From: Mesostigma viride
Taxonomy: Eukaryota > Streptophyta > Mesostigmatophyceae > Mesostigmatales > Mesostigmataceae
DNA length: 64,000 bases
Assembly: GCA_009746045.1 (NCBI GenBank)
Contig: RPFO01002334.1
Span: 46,898-110,897, forward strand
Direction of reading: 5' to 3'
Made by a program: the position numbers and the translations under genes. Position 1 is the stretch's first letter; each line of letters opens with the position of its first letter. The notes under the pieces are model-generated. The model saw nothing but the letters and a program-made list of their open reading frames with translations. It had not been told where the DNA came from and did not search any database. Shown here piece by piece: positions 44,268 to 54,169 of this stretch.

Positions 44268-45190
44268 TTCCTTCTCCTCTGTTTCTTTATCGGAGCACGA
44301 TCGTTCTTGTGCTCAGGCTTACTTAGATGATATCCTTATTTACTCCCCTGATTTTGAAACGCACCTACGTGATTTAAAGAAAGTCTTAGAAATCATGGCT
44401 GAAAATTCCTTGTGGGCTCGCCGTGCTAAAGTTCGTTCTGGTAGGAGTGTACCATTTTTAGGGCATGTTTTGTCAGATGCCGGTGTCGCTACCGACCCGG
44501 ATAAAACTAAGTCAATCCAGGAATGGCCTACCCCTACCGACGTTAAAGGTGTACGTAGTTTCCTAGGGATTGCCTCTTACTATAGGCGTTTTATCCCTCG
44601 CTTCGCAACTATAGCAGCCCCTATCAACCATTTATTAAAGAAAGATATCCCCTTTATCTGGAGTATAGTGAGTGTCAGTCTGCTTTCCAGTGTTTAAAAT
44701 CCCTACTCCTTTCTCCTCCTGTACTCATCCTACCCGATACTACCAAACCCTTTGTGGTAGCTACAGACGCTAGCAAGGTAGCAATAGGGGGCGTCCTTCT
44801 CCAAGATCAGGGTCAGGGCTTACAGCCAATTGAGTATATCTCTAGGACAATGCTCCCTGCGGAGCGTAACTATCCTGTACACCAGCAGGAACTCTTAGCT
44901 GTGGTGTATTGTTGCCACGCGTGGCAGCATTTTCTTAAAGATGCCCAATTTGATGTTTGCCTGAATGAACCCTGTGCGATAGATCCTTATAGATTAGTTA
45001 TACAAACGGACCACCGTCCCCTTAGTCCTTACCCATCTGCTCTCCCAACCCAACCTTACCCCTCGTCAAGCGCGCTGGATGGAGTTTTTAGCACAGTTTT
45101 CCCCTTTTAAACTTCAGTATGTTAAAGGTGTAGATAACATAGTACCTGATGCACTCTCCCGTCGCGCAGATTACTCCTTTTTCGAGGACT
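44268..45190 (+). CDS. Chromovirus pol: RT C-terminal part and RNase H (frame changes near 44650 and 45070)
   Basis: Contains AQAYLDDILIYSPDFETHL (catalytic YLDD), the thumb and connection (VPFLGHVLSDAGVATDPDK; FLGIASYYRRFIPRF), then RNase H with VVATDASKVAIGGVLLQ, ISRTMLPAERNYPVHQQELL and VIQTDHRPLS. The end, QYVKGVDNIVPDALSRR, is in a third frame. It reads continuously in sense but needs two one-base corrections. Confidence 0.82.
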
Positions 45191-47041
45191 TGGATGTTCT
45201 CAATACTACTCTAGTTCCTACTACTCTTGGTGTAACCCCTTACGGTGAACTACCTGATGATGAATCTTATGCCTACCTCTTTCATACTGCTGTTCGCATG
45301 CCTGATCTCCTTTCTCACGTAGGACTCTCTCTCCTGTGTGAGGCCCTTCCTGTGGTCTCTGTGGGGGGGGAGGGGAAAAATAAAATTTCTATACCGCTTA
45401 TTAGCCATATAGCGACTAGGTCAGGAAAGTCTTATGATAACATAGTCCCTCTAGGACCTCCCCTTCTCTTTGGCAAGGCGGTAGGAGACCTCTTTAAACC
45501 TGTTCTGGATACCTCTGTAGCAATGCCTACCTCTGATCTTGAACGCCTGATTAGTAGATTTACGGCCACTGAGCCGGAAGCTTTAGCTGCCATTGCCTCC
45601 CATCCACAACAGTTAGGTAAACACCCCTGTAAATTTGTAGGTGGATTTTATATGTGCAGATAGCAGATTCTCCCCCTCAATGGCGCCTGTATGTCCCCCT
45701 ATCTGTCGCTCCTCCTGCTATTTGAGTTGCATGACTTATCTGCTCACCAGGGTGGTAAACGGGTACGGGACCTAGTAGCTCGCTCTTACTACTGGCCTTC
45801 CCTTTTAAAAGATATAGATGAGTATGTTAGGACCTGCCAATCGTGCCAGGAGATGAAACCCAACAATATAGGACAGATAGCAGAACCTAGGACCCTACCT
45901 GATCCCATCATGCCGTGGGACTCCATTAATTATGATGGATTTTGTAGGACCTTTTAGGAAGAATGATAGAGGTAACGCCCAGATCCTTGTTTTTGTAGAT
46001 CGTTTTACTCGTATGTGTCATCTCGTGCCGTGTCCTTTAGAACTCACCGCACGCGATTGCGCCGTTTATAGATATCATGGTTTGAGTAGGCAGTATATTA
46101 GTGATAAAGATAAGCTATTTACCTCTGACTTTTGGCAGCAGTTTTCCGCTGCTATTGGTACCAAGGTTACGTTCGGTACTGCCTATCACTCCTCCTCCTC
46201 TCATCTAGTAGAACGTCTTATAATAGATAGGGTAGTGGAAGAAGCGCTGAGGCACTATGTTAACGGCTCTGGGAGTGATTGGGAGGATTATCTATGCTTG
46301 GTAGAGTTCTCCCTTAACAATTGCCCTCAGGCTGCGCATGGCTACTATACGCCTTTCTTCCTAGATACAGGTAGACAGCCCCTTACCCCTACCTCTCTCT
46401 TAGCTAGTCCTTTATGGGACAGGGACGATGTGTCCCGGGATACCATAGAAGGGGTGCAGGCCTTATTAGATAAAATGAAAAATGCACATGACCACGCTAT
46501 TGCAGGGTATCATAGGGCTCAGGCCAAGTACCTTGCTAGGTTGCGTGCCTCCTTAGATAGAAGAGCACCTGAGATAGATATAGGAGATTTAGTATTAGTA
46601 GAAGGCCCCCGTGTTGGCCGATTTGCTCACAAGTTCGAAGCTGAACTTAAAGTGAAGCTTAGGCCCGCCTTCTTAGGACCCTTCCGTGTGCTGTCTAGAG
46701 TAGGAAATTTCTTATATAAAATAGATATCCCTACCTCTTGGCAGACTCACTCAAACACCTTCCATAGAAGCCAGCTGAAGCTTTATCACCAAAGCACGTT
46801 CGCTGGTAGAGAATTAGCCCCTGCCCCTTTAGAGCATAACCCTGATACTGGTGAGGTAGAAGACGAAGTAGAGAGTATCGTGGCCCATAGGGATATTAAA
46901 AAGGGGCGCGGTACTCAACGCCAGTATAAGGTTAAATGGATGTATGCTCGTAGCGAGGTAGATAAAGTATGGTACACAGAGAGTGAGTTAGATGGTTGTA
47001 GCCGTTTGTTGCAGGACTACAAAACCCTGCATCAGCTCTAG
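45191..47041 (+). CDS. Chromovirus pol: integrase with C-terminal chromodomain
   Basis: After a spacer the HHCC zinc finger reads HDLSAHQGGKRVRDLVARSY to CQSCQEM, starting near 45728. A frame change near 45940 leads to the core: Asp in MMDFVGPFRKND, Asp in YISDKDKLFTSDFW, Glu in SHLVERLIIDRVVEEALRHY. A GPY/F-like region (RPAFLGPFRVLSRVGN) follows, and at the C-terminus EVESIVAHRDIKKGR through YKVKWMYARSEVDKVWY and ELDGCSRLL, a chromodomain. Chromodomains steer integration to marked chromatin, and this places the element among chromoviruses. Confidence 0.87.
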
Positions 47042-47822
47042 CTGTCGACCTGCCCCTCCCTTATATTATGTCTGCTGTCGACGGGTGGTTGGTTGTCCCC
47101 TCCCCTCCGCAGCCATCATGGCGGAACCTACCCCTCCGACAGAGACCCTGCCGCCTACCCCTGATCCAGAGTTCTACTGTGAGGTCCTTCCGGGCCGATG
47201 GGTTTCCCGTTCCAGTTATCCGGGTGGCCCCGTTCAGCCTGCCCTCCAGGCTCATCATGCGGCCTTGGTCAGGGCCGCCCTCTTTGGGGTCTCGTGGTTC
47301 GGCCCGGACCCTGATGATCCGCAACAGCTAGTCGTGCATGGGTTCGACGATGCCGGGCATTGTCTTTTAGGATGTGGTTCCCGCTGCCCTGCCTTGGGGC
47401 AAATAGCCGCTATCCTTCAGTGCCCTCGTGTGTTTTCCTACCTGTCTACCCCTGTGGGCCGCTCCTGCCTTCGAGAGGTGTTCCCTTGGCTTCCGGGCGA
47501 GGGTGAGGCAGATGTAGATGAACACCCCTGTGACCTCCCGGGTTGGAAAATACGTGTGCGGGGTATAATACGTGGACTTAAAATACGCGTATTATACGTG
47601 GGGGGTATAAAATACGCGGCGGTAAAATGCGCGACAGTTTTTGTGCTCCAATTGTCAGTCACCCAATTAGCACACTCCTTGATGATGGTCATGCAGTTAT
47701 TACAACTGAAATTTGGTGTATATGCTTATTTATTAACATCTTCCATTTATGCCCTGCAATCCTATCTGATTATGATTTGATAAATGCAGGGGGGAGCATG
47801 CTGCAACGGGAATTGTAAGGAA

Positions 47823-47836
47823 TCAATTAATTAATT
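47823..47836. mobile_element. 14-bp TTAA-tail insertion with 12-bp duplication
   Basis: TCAATTAATTAATT is flanked by AATTGTAAGGAA on both sides (47811-47822 and 47837-47848). Only the tail of the LINE family appears to be inserted. Confidence 0.6.
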
Positions 47837-47848
47837 AATTGTAAGGAA

Positions 47849-48609
47849 AGCCATCCACTATATAATGGACAGAAACGAGGGTCCAGCTGTAACGGTTGTT
47901 CTTGGCCCTGAGATCCTCGACAGCCACCTGCACGCTCTCCTTCTTCTTCACGAGAAGCTCGCCACCCAACAACTTCCGAGAAGGAGGGGTGACGTGCCCT
48001 CCTCTGTACTGGACCATGCCGGCCACCATCTGCTTGAAAGAGGCGCTCTCAGCCGCATTGAAGGCAATGCCGTTCTCGATAAAAAAATTCGGCAGCCAGC
48101 AGCTGGACACTTTTCTCGTCGACGGGAACCAGCCATTTGGTGATGCTCAGCTGGCCTTTGCTGGGAACCGACGACAAGTCAGCCGGCGCAGCCCCTCCCA
48201 TCTCCGCCATTGCCCTGTTCAAATTGTGCTGCTTCTTGGCGTCTGACTGCTGCGACTTGTTGTTATACATCCTGAGAAACTTGCTCCGGATATTCGGTGG
48301 AATTTTGTCGCAGGGTAACATCCCTTCCCCTGCGATTCCGGCAAAGTGTGCACGGACTCGGAATACGCTGATTGCCCCCGCCCCGTATGAGAACTTCTTG
48401 TTGCAAAATGAGCAGAACTTATTCGACACAAACTGCGTTTTGTTACTAACAGCATCTGTGACTGCTTCTTTCTTCTCGAGAACGAAATCCCATTCAGGCC
48501 CTTTCTTCCTCATGGCTGCAAATCGAAAATGGCTGCACACTGTCGCACTGGCCTCGTCGTCGCTATATTGCATTACACCGTCAGTAGCACAGCTGGCATT
48601 TGCTGGCAC
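47849..48609 (-). pseudogene. hAT transposase, N-terminal BED finger and adjoining domain
   Basis: ATG 48609 starts a 186-residue frame. A BED-type zinc finger (FCSFCNKKFSYGAGAISVFRVH-like pattern, Cys-X2-Cys then His) is followed by the region before the catalytic domain. After a frame change in an A7 run near 48080 the sense continues as FFIENGIAFNAAESASFKQM and HVTPPSRKLLGGELL, the conserved stretch preceding the RNase H-like domain of hAT transposases. The remainder is absent. Confidence 0.72.
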
Positions 48610-49555
48610 ACTGTTATTATGCGTTATGTACCTAGTCCTAGCTGTCTCCTATATACCGGCCAAACATTTTGCAAGGCTTGCGCATTTTTTTTTTTTTTTT
48701 TTTTTGGATCCATCATCGGACGCTCCAGATTGTCGGAGGCTAACGTTTTAACTGTTTTCATTTTGCCTTCGTAGTTTTTTTTTTTTGAGACTATATGAAA
48801 AGAACTGTACGCATCTACTTCTAGTAGTAAAAATCTCAAATGTGCAGTGAGCGCGCCGCGCCCAGAACCTGGGCACCGCGCCAGTGCCCGCGGCCCGCTG
48901 GTACCCCCGAAAAATTCCAAATCCAAACCGCGTGGTCAGACGTAAAATACGCGTAAAATACGTCGAGGCCCATAATATGCTTTATGTATCCCGCATTTTA
49001 TCGCAAAAGTGCGGCGTACAGACCAACCCGGGTGACCTCCTACGGGCGGTCGAGTTTATGGAGATTGCGGATCAGTCAGCGGGGGTAGCACATGGCGACC
49101 CTTCCCCTGCGGACGCACCAGTCGAGGCGCAGTACACGCCAGAGTATTCGGCCTCAGTTGCAGCGTCCTCTTCCTCTGTGTCGGCTCCTTCCCCTGTCCC
49201 GTCTTCACCACGGTCGGCCCCGCGCGTGTCTGTGGAGTCTACCCCTCCGGGCTTGGATCGTGAGCCTGACCATCTCGCGGCGACTGTTTCTGCGATGCAG
49301 GCCCAGATCCAGTCCCTGGCCTCGGCATTCGGGGCCTTCATGGCGTCCCAGTCGCATGCTCCAGCCACGCCAGGTGGGGTGTCTGTTGCATCTGTGCCCC
49401 CTACCCCTCCTGTTGCCTCGGCGACTACGGCTTCGCCTGCGCTGTGCGAGCCCTCGGTCGCTGCGTTTTCCTCTGTTGCTGCGGCTCCTACGCCTCCGGC
49501 TGCCTCTGCGCCTGCGACCGACGCTCCTGCGCCTTTGCGCGAGTCTTCCGCCCAG

Positions 49556-50831
49556 TGAACAGCCATACGGCGTATAATACGCCGTATGGCGCGTATTATA
49601 CGCCATACGCAAGATTTCCGTATGAAAATGGGAAAAAAAATACGCACTGCGTATTTTTTGCGTATTTTTTGCGTATTGCGTATTTTTTGCGTATTTTTTG
49701 CGTATGAATCGCGTTCGAAGTAGCTTCTGGCATCATTTTGGACGGCACGTGGAGCCGGAACTAGACTGTATCTAGGCGACCTGGAACTCCGCGACAAATA
49801 AACGACATGCAGGTGCCAAGCTGGCCGTGCATGTACGACTGTACGTGCATTGCTGCAGATTGCTGCGTGTCGGACTAGGGTCTAGGAGACGAAGGACGAG
49901 GAAATTAGGTGACGAAGTTATGTTGTCTGCCAACAAGGGCGCGCATCTGGCACCTAACATCTAATCGTAGCACAATTGACATCCAGGCACCATGGCTAGC
50001 GACGGTGATGGTGTGGGTCTATGGAACACGATGATGACTGGGCCGACGAGATGCAGGCCGTATTCGAGACTGTCTGGACACACATCGTGAAAGAACAGAC
50101 TCTCAACAAGAAAGGGCAGCCGACAGGTAACTACAAGCTAAGTGACGTGCACACTCTTGGATGCAAAATTCTCGGGTTCTACCACCCGAGCAAGGCTAGC
50201 ACCCGCCATATCATGGGCGCTACGTACGCGAAGGAGGCAAGAGTGAGCGAGTGCAAGAGGCCGCCGGAGGCATTACGTCGCAGGCTGCGGGGTATTTGGT
50301 GTGACTCGCGATGCACATAAATGCCTTATTTAGCCATGCAGGCTGCTGCTAGCCAGCCACCGTACCATATGTGTTAATGGTTTAGGGAAGCTGGGTCGGG
50401 TTGCTGGCATGCATGGTATCCTGCACGCTAGCCACATTGTTGGCAGCCCGTATGGATTCTTGCTTCATGTAGATCAATATTGCATGGTGGCCTACCACGA
50501 GTAGGCAAGATGTCTGTTTCTGGCACAATGTCTTATTACTTTTGGCACGTTGGCCGACTGACCGTGTGCTATTTACAGACATTATCAATAACAACAGATG
50601 TACAATGCTTGTATTTGTAGGCATGCAGCGACGGCAACGGCAATATTATGTGATGATGTGTTAAATAAAGGCAAGTGGTGTTGCAAGAACACACAAAAAA
50701 ATGCCTGATTGGTCAGAATGTTGAAGAACCCCCTGAACCATGCAAAATACAGCATTTTCAAGAGTCCCCGTATGATTTGCGTATTATACCCCGTATGGCG
50801 TATTATCACACCATACCCATGGGCCCCGTAT
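49556..50831. mobile_element. DNA element with inverted ends CAGCCATACG / CGTATGGCTG
   Basis: The left end CAGCCATACGGCGTATAATACG and the right end GCGTATTGCGTATGGCTG are inverted, and both flanks carry CTTCCGCCC(C)AG as a possible imperfect duplication. The ends are rich in GCGTATT repeats (49650-49705). It resembles a hAT-like MITE or internally deleted transposon. A fragment of the end recurs near 53030. Confidence 0.55.
50021..50320 (+). CDS. Unrecognised small ORF inside the DNA element
   Basis: 99 residues beginning MEHDDDWADEMQAVFETVW, with a mixed hydrophilic composition (KLSDVHTLGCKILGFYHPSK). The codons look protein-like and the frame is bounded by noncoding sequence. No family recognised; it could be the remnant of a transposase or a captured exon. 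Confidence 0.3.
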   Translation: MEHDDDWADEMQAVFETVWTHIVKEQTLNKKGQPTGNYKLSDVHTLGCKILGFYHPSKASTRHIMGATYAKEARVSECKRPPEALRRRLRGIWCDSRCT

Positions 50832-52256
50832 GATTGCGTATTGCGTATGGCTGTACACTGCTTCCGCCCCAGCGGCCGCGCCCGCCGTCGCTGCTTCCGA
50901 GCCTCCCGCCGCGCCATCGCAGCCAGCGCGGGGTTTCTTTGGCGATACGAGTGGGCTTCCCAGGCTCTGGGAGGGTGGTCCCCCGCAGAGGATTTCAACG
51001 CCAGACTGGAGCCTGGATGGTAACCAATCTTATGCTAACGTGCCTGTCCCTACGGGCCCGATTTTCAACATGTGGCCTGAGGGTGCGCCCCCACCAGAGA
51101 CCAGAGCTCCAGCTGCGGTGGCGGGTCCGTCGCGACCTCCTTCGGCAGCGAGTCCGGCGCAACCTCCTGTTGTACCGGCGCCGTCTGCGTCTGTGCCGGT
51201 TCCTACCCCTGCTTCGGCCCCTGCCCCCTTGGCCTCGCGGTCTTTGGCTGCGGTTGTTCGGACCAGCGGCCTTGATCATCGCGCCATCCGCGCTGCTGAT
51301 TCCCTCCGGGAGTTGTCCCAGGGCGACCGGGACCGGGCCCCTTCTGTGGTACATGCGACGCCGGAGTCGCGCGACACGCCCGTCCCTGGGTACGGTATGT
51401 CTGCGCTCGCCTGCCGACAGTGTGACCTGCCGCGCGCCTCCGCCGAGCTTGCCATTTCGCCCATGTCCTACGGGTTCCGTCCCAGGTGTGTCGGGCGCCG
51501 CGGGACCGTGGCCTACCCATGGAGACTGATCGGCCTCCTTTCGATATGGTTATTTTAGCTGATCCTGTGTTCCAGGGCGAGATCCTGGTTCGGCGCGTTC
51601 TGTATCGCTGGGCTAGGCGTCACAATGACTTGGACACCTACGGTGGTTTCCAGTGGGCTTACCCTCCGCCTCTGGGCATTATGGCCTCAGATGCCCTTAC
51701 GGTAGAGTTTCCTGCGGTGCCGGGTGCTACGTACAGCACGGTTCTCCTGCAGCCCATCCTGGAGTGGGATGCCCGTCGTCCAGCGCCCATCCCGGGCCAG
51801 GGCCTGGACTCCCGTGGCCATCCTCCTCCTCGGGCTAGTGACTACCTAGAGACGTTCGGGTCGCGACAGTGCGCTCGTCGGTGGCGCTCACGTGAGGTTC
51901 GGCACATCCGGATGTGGCCGTCTAACGTGGAGCCCCTGATCGATCTGTTCTTCCCGACGGGTTTGCGTCCTCGGATCCGGTACCATCGCCTACTCCTGCG
52001 GGCTCTCTGTTTGATCGCGGTAGAGCCCTTCCTACGCCTCTTTGCCTGCGGCTTCTTGGACTGGGCCCGTGGCCAGGTCGTTCTTACGCAGCATAGGTAT
52101 TACTGGGCCTTTCTGGGCCTTTTTCCTGATGGCGTGTGGGCCGATGTTTTCCTCACTGTAGATAGGCATGACAATGCCGATGATGTGGCCCACTACCAGG
52201 CTTATCTGGATGTTCTGCTGGCCTCGCGTGGCACTTACCAGACTGATGGCAACTAG

Positions 52257-53640
52257 ATAGAGGGCCTTATGCCCGACCTGAGGGGGTTGTCCCTCCGGTA
52301 TATAGAGTCGCCCTCATATATTCTGGCCAGTTGATTGGTCGTACTTGGTCCTTGGTACTGATTCGTTTACTCTGTGTGTCCTGCCCAGTGCCGTCCCCCC
52401 GGCAAGGACTCTGTTCCAGGCAGTTAGGGGAACCTCCCACCAGGCTTGGTGCTGGCTAACCCTACACCACCCGGCGTGGTGGTGGAACCGAGTTAACACG
52501 TTGGTGCTTTGTATCTTGGATGGCCTGTCGATTGTGTTGGTGTGTGCTGGGTGCATTAGGTTTTTCCTACCCCTTGGTTTCCTCCCTGTGCGTAGGGAGA
52601 GGGCTCCCTACCTTTGTGTGGGGGGAGGTGTTACGTCGCGTAACAATTCGTTGTAGTTACGGACGTAAATTAGCTGGTCTTTTGCCTCGGTCGTTCCTAG
52701 GTTTACGTGTAGTTCGAACTGGGACACGGTTGTCCTCATAACAGTACTGCGGTGCATTGGATGCTTTTGGGCGTCGCGCCGCGTACTTTATTAGTGGTCC
52801 TTATCCTTTGGGTAGAATGTAGTGGACCAGCGTGTATCTGTGCATCGGTAGGCGAGGGTCAGGTCGGCCCGAGCATGCTGGACCGTTGGTGACCATTTAT
52901 GCACGTTCTACCCCTCGTGTGGTCACTCGGCGTGTCTTAAATGAATGAACACATAATAAAGGCTTGGGTCACGGCAGTGTAGTGTGTTTCCTTCCTCTAT
53001 TCCTGGAATAAACGGGTTCGGGTAAATGGTTGTATGGCGTATTATAGCAACACATACGTGAATGCATTGAGATCAGCTCCGTCTCGTTCGTCTTTCGCTA
53101 GGGGATTGAGTAGAGGCGGCCTGACTAATTTAGGTAGGATTAGTTAGGCCAGGTAGAGGTAGAGGTGGAGGTAGAAGTTTAGGACGTAACATCATGTAGA
53201 GGCGACGCGTTCCAACCCATGCAGCCAGAAGGGCTGGCCACTTTCTACTTGCAATCCCAGCTGTATCATCGACTACGTTGCATATGCCACCAGTAAGCCG
53301 CTTGATCATAGCAAGTGGACTAGGCAGTACACCGCAGAGCTCTGTCACATGCTCCTAGTGCGTCATTAATTAATTAAGTAGCTTCCATCATCATTCCGTC
53401 ATCATTCCGTCATCGCGACTAGGAGAAGTGCACCACCCTTATGCTGGCATCTGCCACCCCTTTAGTGACCCTATAGTGACCGCGGCCTAGGATGGGGTCT
53501 CACCCTAAACCCTAAAACCCTGAACCACTTGCAAAAACAGAAGTGCCCCCCTGCCACCACTGCTCACCAGGTTGTGACATTTAGGCTGGCATCTGTCACC
53601 ACCCCGGCAGTTGTGATGGTGTGTTGGGGGTGTGACAAGG
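52257..53640 (+). other. Chromovirus 3' region and candidate LTR; right limit unknown
   Basis: No gene. A purine tract GTGTGGGGGGAGG lies just before TGTTACGTCGCGTAAC at 52629, a plausible PPT/LTR junction; the LTR would extend to roughly 53100. A polyadenylation-like AATAAA occurs near 52955 and 53010. From 53130 to 53348 the minus strand holds a 72-residue frame that I cannot assign. A single CCCTAAACCCTAAAACCCT stretch at about 53502 is too short to call telomeric. Confidence 0.45.
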
Positions 53641-53641
53641 A

Positions 53642-54016
53642 TGGCGAAAAATTGCACGTACTTACTCTTATATAAAGAACGCCCAATTTTTCGCCACCCT
53701 GCCACCCCTTGGCGCGGGTCATAGGAGGTGTTTGTCAAGGTGTGAGAGTGATGGCGAAAAATTGCACGTACTTACTCTTATATAAAGAACGCCCAATTTT
53801 TCGCCACCCTGCCACCCCTTGGCGCGGGGTATAGGAGGTGTTTGTCAAGGTGTGAGAGTGATGGCGAAAAATTGCACGTACTTACTCTTATATAAAGAAC
53901 GCCCAATTTTTCGCCACCTTCCCCCACTGGCCGGCGCTGAGGTGGCGTGGGTTGTTGGATGTGGCGAAAAATTGCACGTACTTACTCTTAAGAAAAGACC
54001 GCCCAATTTTTCGCCA
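53642..54016. repeat. Four tandem hairpin repeats with TATA-like core at the edge of the viral block
   Basis: A 55-bp unit starting TGGCGAAAAATTGCACGTAC and ending GCCCAATTTTTCGCCA occurs at 53642-53696, 53752-53806, 53862-53916 and 53962-54016, at spacings of about 110, 110 and 100 bases. Its ends GGCGAAAAATTG/CAATTTTTCGCC are inverted, so each can form a hairpin around CTTACTCTTATATAAAGAAC. The fourth copy has changed bases in the core. Position next to the replication gene suggests an origin, terminal repeat or promoter array. Confidence 0.8.
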
Positions 54017-54169
54017 TGGCCTCGCAGGGTGAGGGAGCCGGCGAGGGCCGCGCGGCGGGGTTTGACCGGAACCGGATCGACGTCTACTCGGTGATGAGGC
54101 GACACTGAGCGCGACGTCTTGGAGGTTGTAAAGAAATGCATGGCAGAAACAGGCTTCATTAAAATATTA

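Larger units (their letters stand above)
47546..48962 (-). mobile_element. hAT-type DNA transposon fragment inserted in the extra ORF
   Basis: Both ends are rich in AAAATACGCG/TATAATACG-type short repeats, typical of hAT subterminal regions. The minus strand encodes the N-terminal third of a hAT transposase. The catalytic domain is missing, so the copy is non-autonomous. I could not identify an 8-bp target duplication with certainty. Confidence 0.6.
47118..52256 (+). pseudogene. Extra ORF of the chromovirus, downstream of pol, in three pieces
   Basis: Piece 1 (47118-47545, from MAEPTPPTETLPPTPD) has a compact Cys/Gly-containing domain (GFDDAGHCLLGCGSRCPAL). Piece 2 (about 48963-49556) has a coiled coil (AATVSAMQAQIQSLASAFGA) and a Ser/Pro/Ala tract. 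Piece 3 (about 50832-52256) resumes the tract and, after a frame change near 51480, ends in a hydrophobic and aromatic-rich domain (ETDRPPFDMVILADPVFQGE onward; RLLLRALCLIAVEPFLRLFAC). Two DNA elements separate the pieces. It occupies the place where retroviruses carry env, but I see no signal peptide or fusion motif and do not recognise the family. Confidence 0.5.
39590..53120 (+). mobile_element. Ty3/gypsy chromovirus with extra ORF, multiply interrupted
   Basis: Plus-strand order: gag, protease, RT, RNase H, integrase, chromodomain, extra ORF, purine tract (about 52617-52628), candidate 3' LTR from 52629 (TGTTACG). It contains four insertions: the LINE at 40897-42893, the LINE tail at 44125-44267, the hAT fragment at about 47546-48962 and a DNA element at about 49556-50831. 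No 5' LTR is visible left of gag, so the left end seems lost and the right LTR limit is approximate. Frames are broken at several places besides the insertions. Confidence 0.8.

Noticed and set aside
53500-53525. CCCTAAACCCTAAAACCCT, similar to plant-type telomere repeat
   Set aside because: Only two to three imperfect units; insufficient for an interstitial telomere claim.
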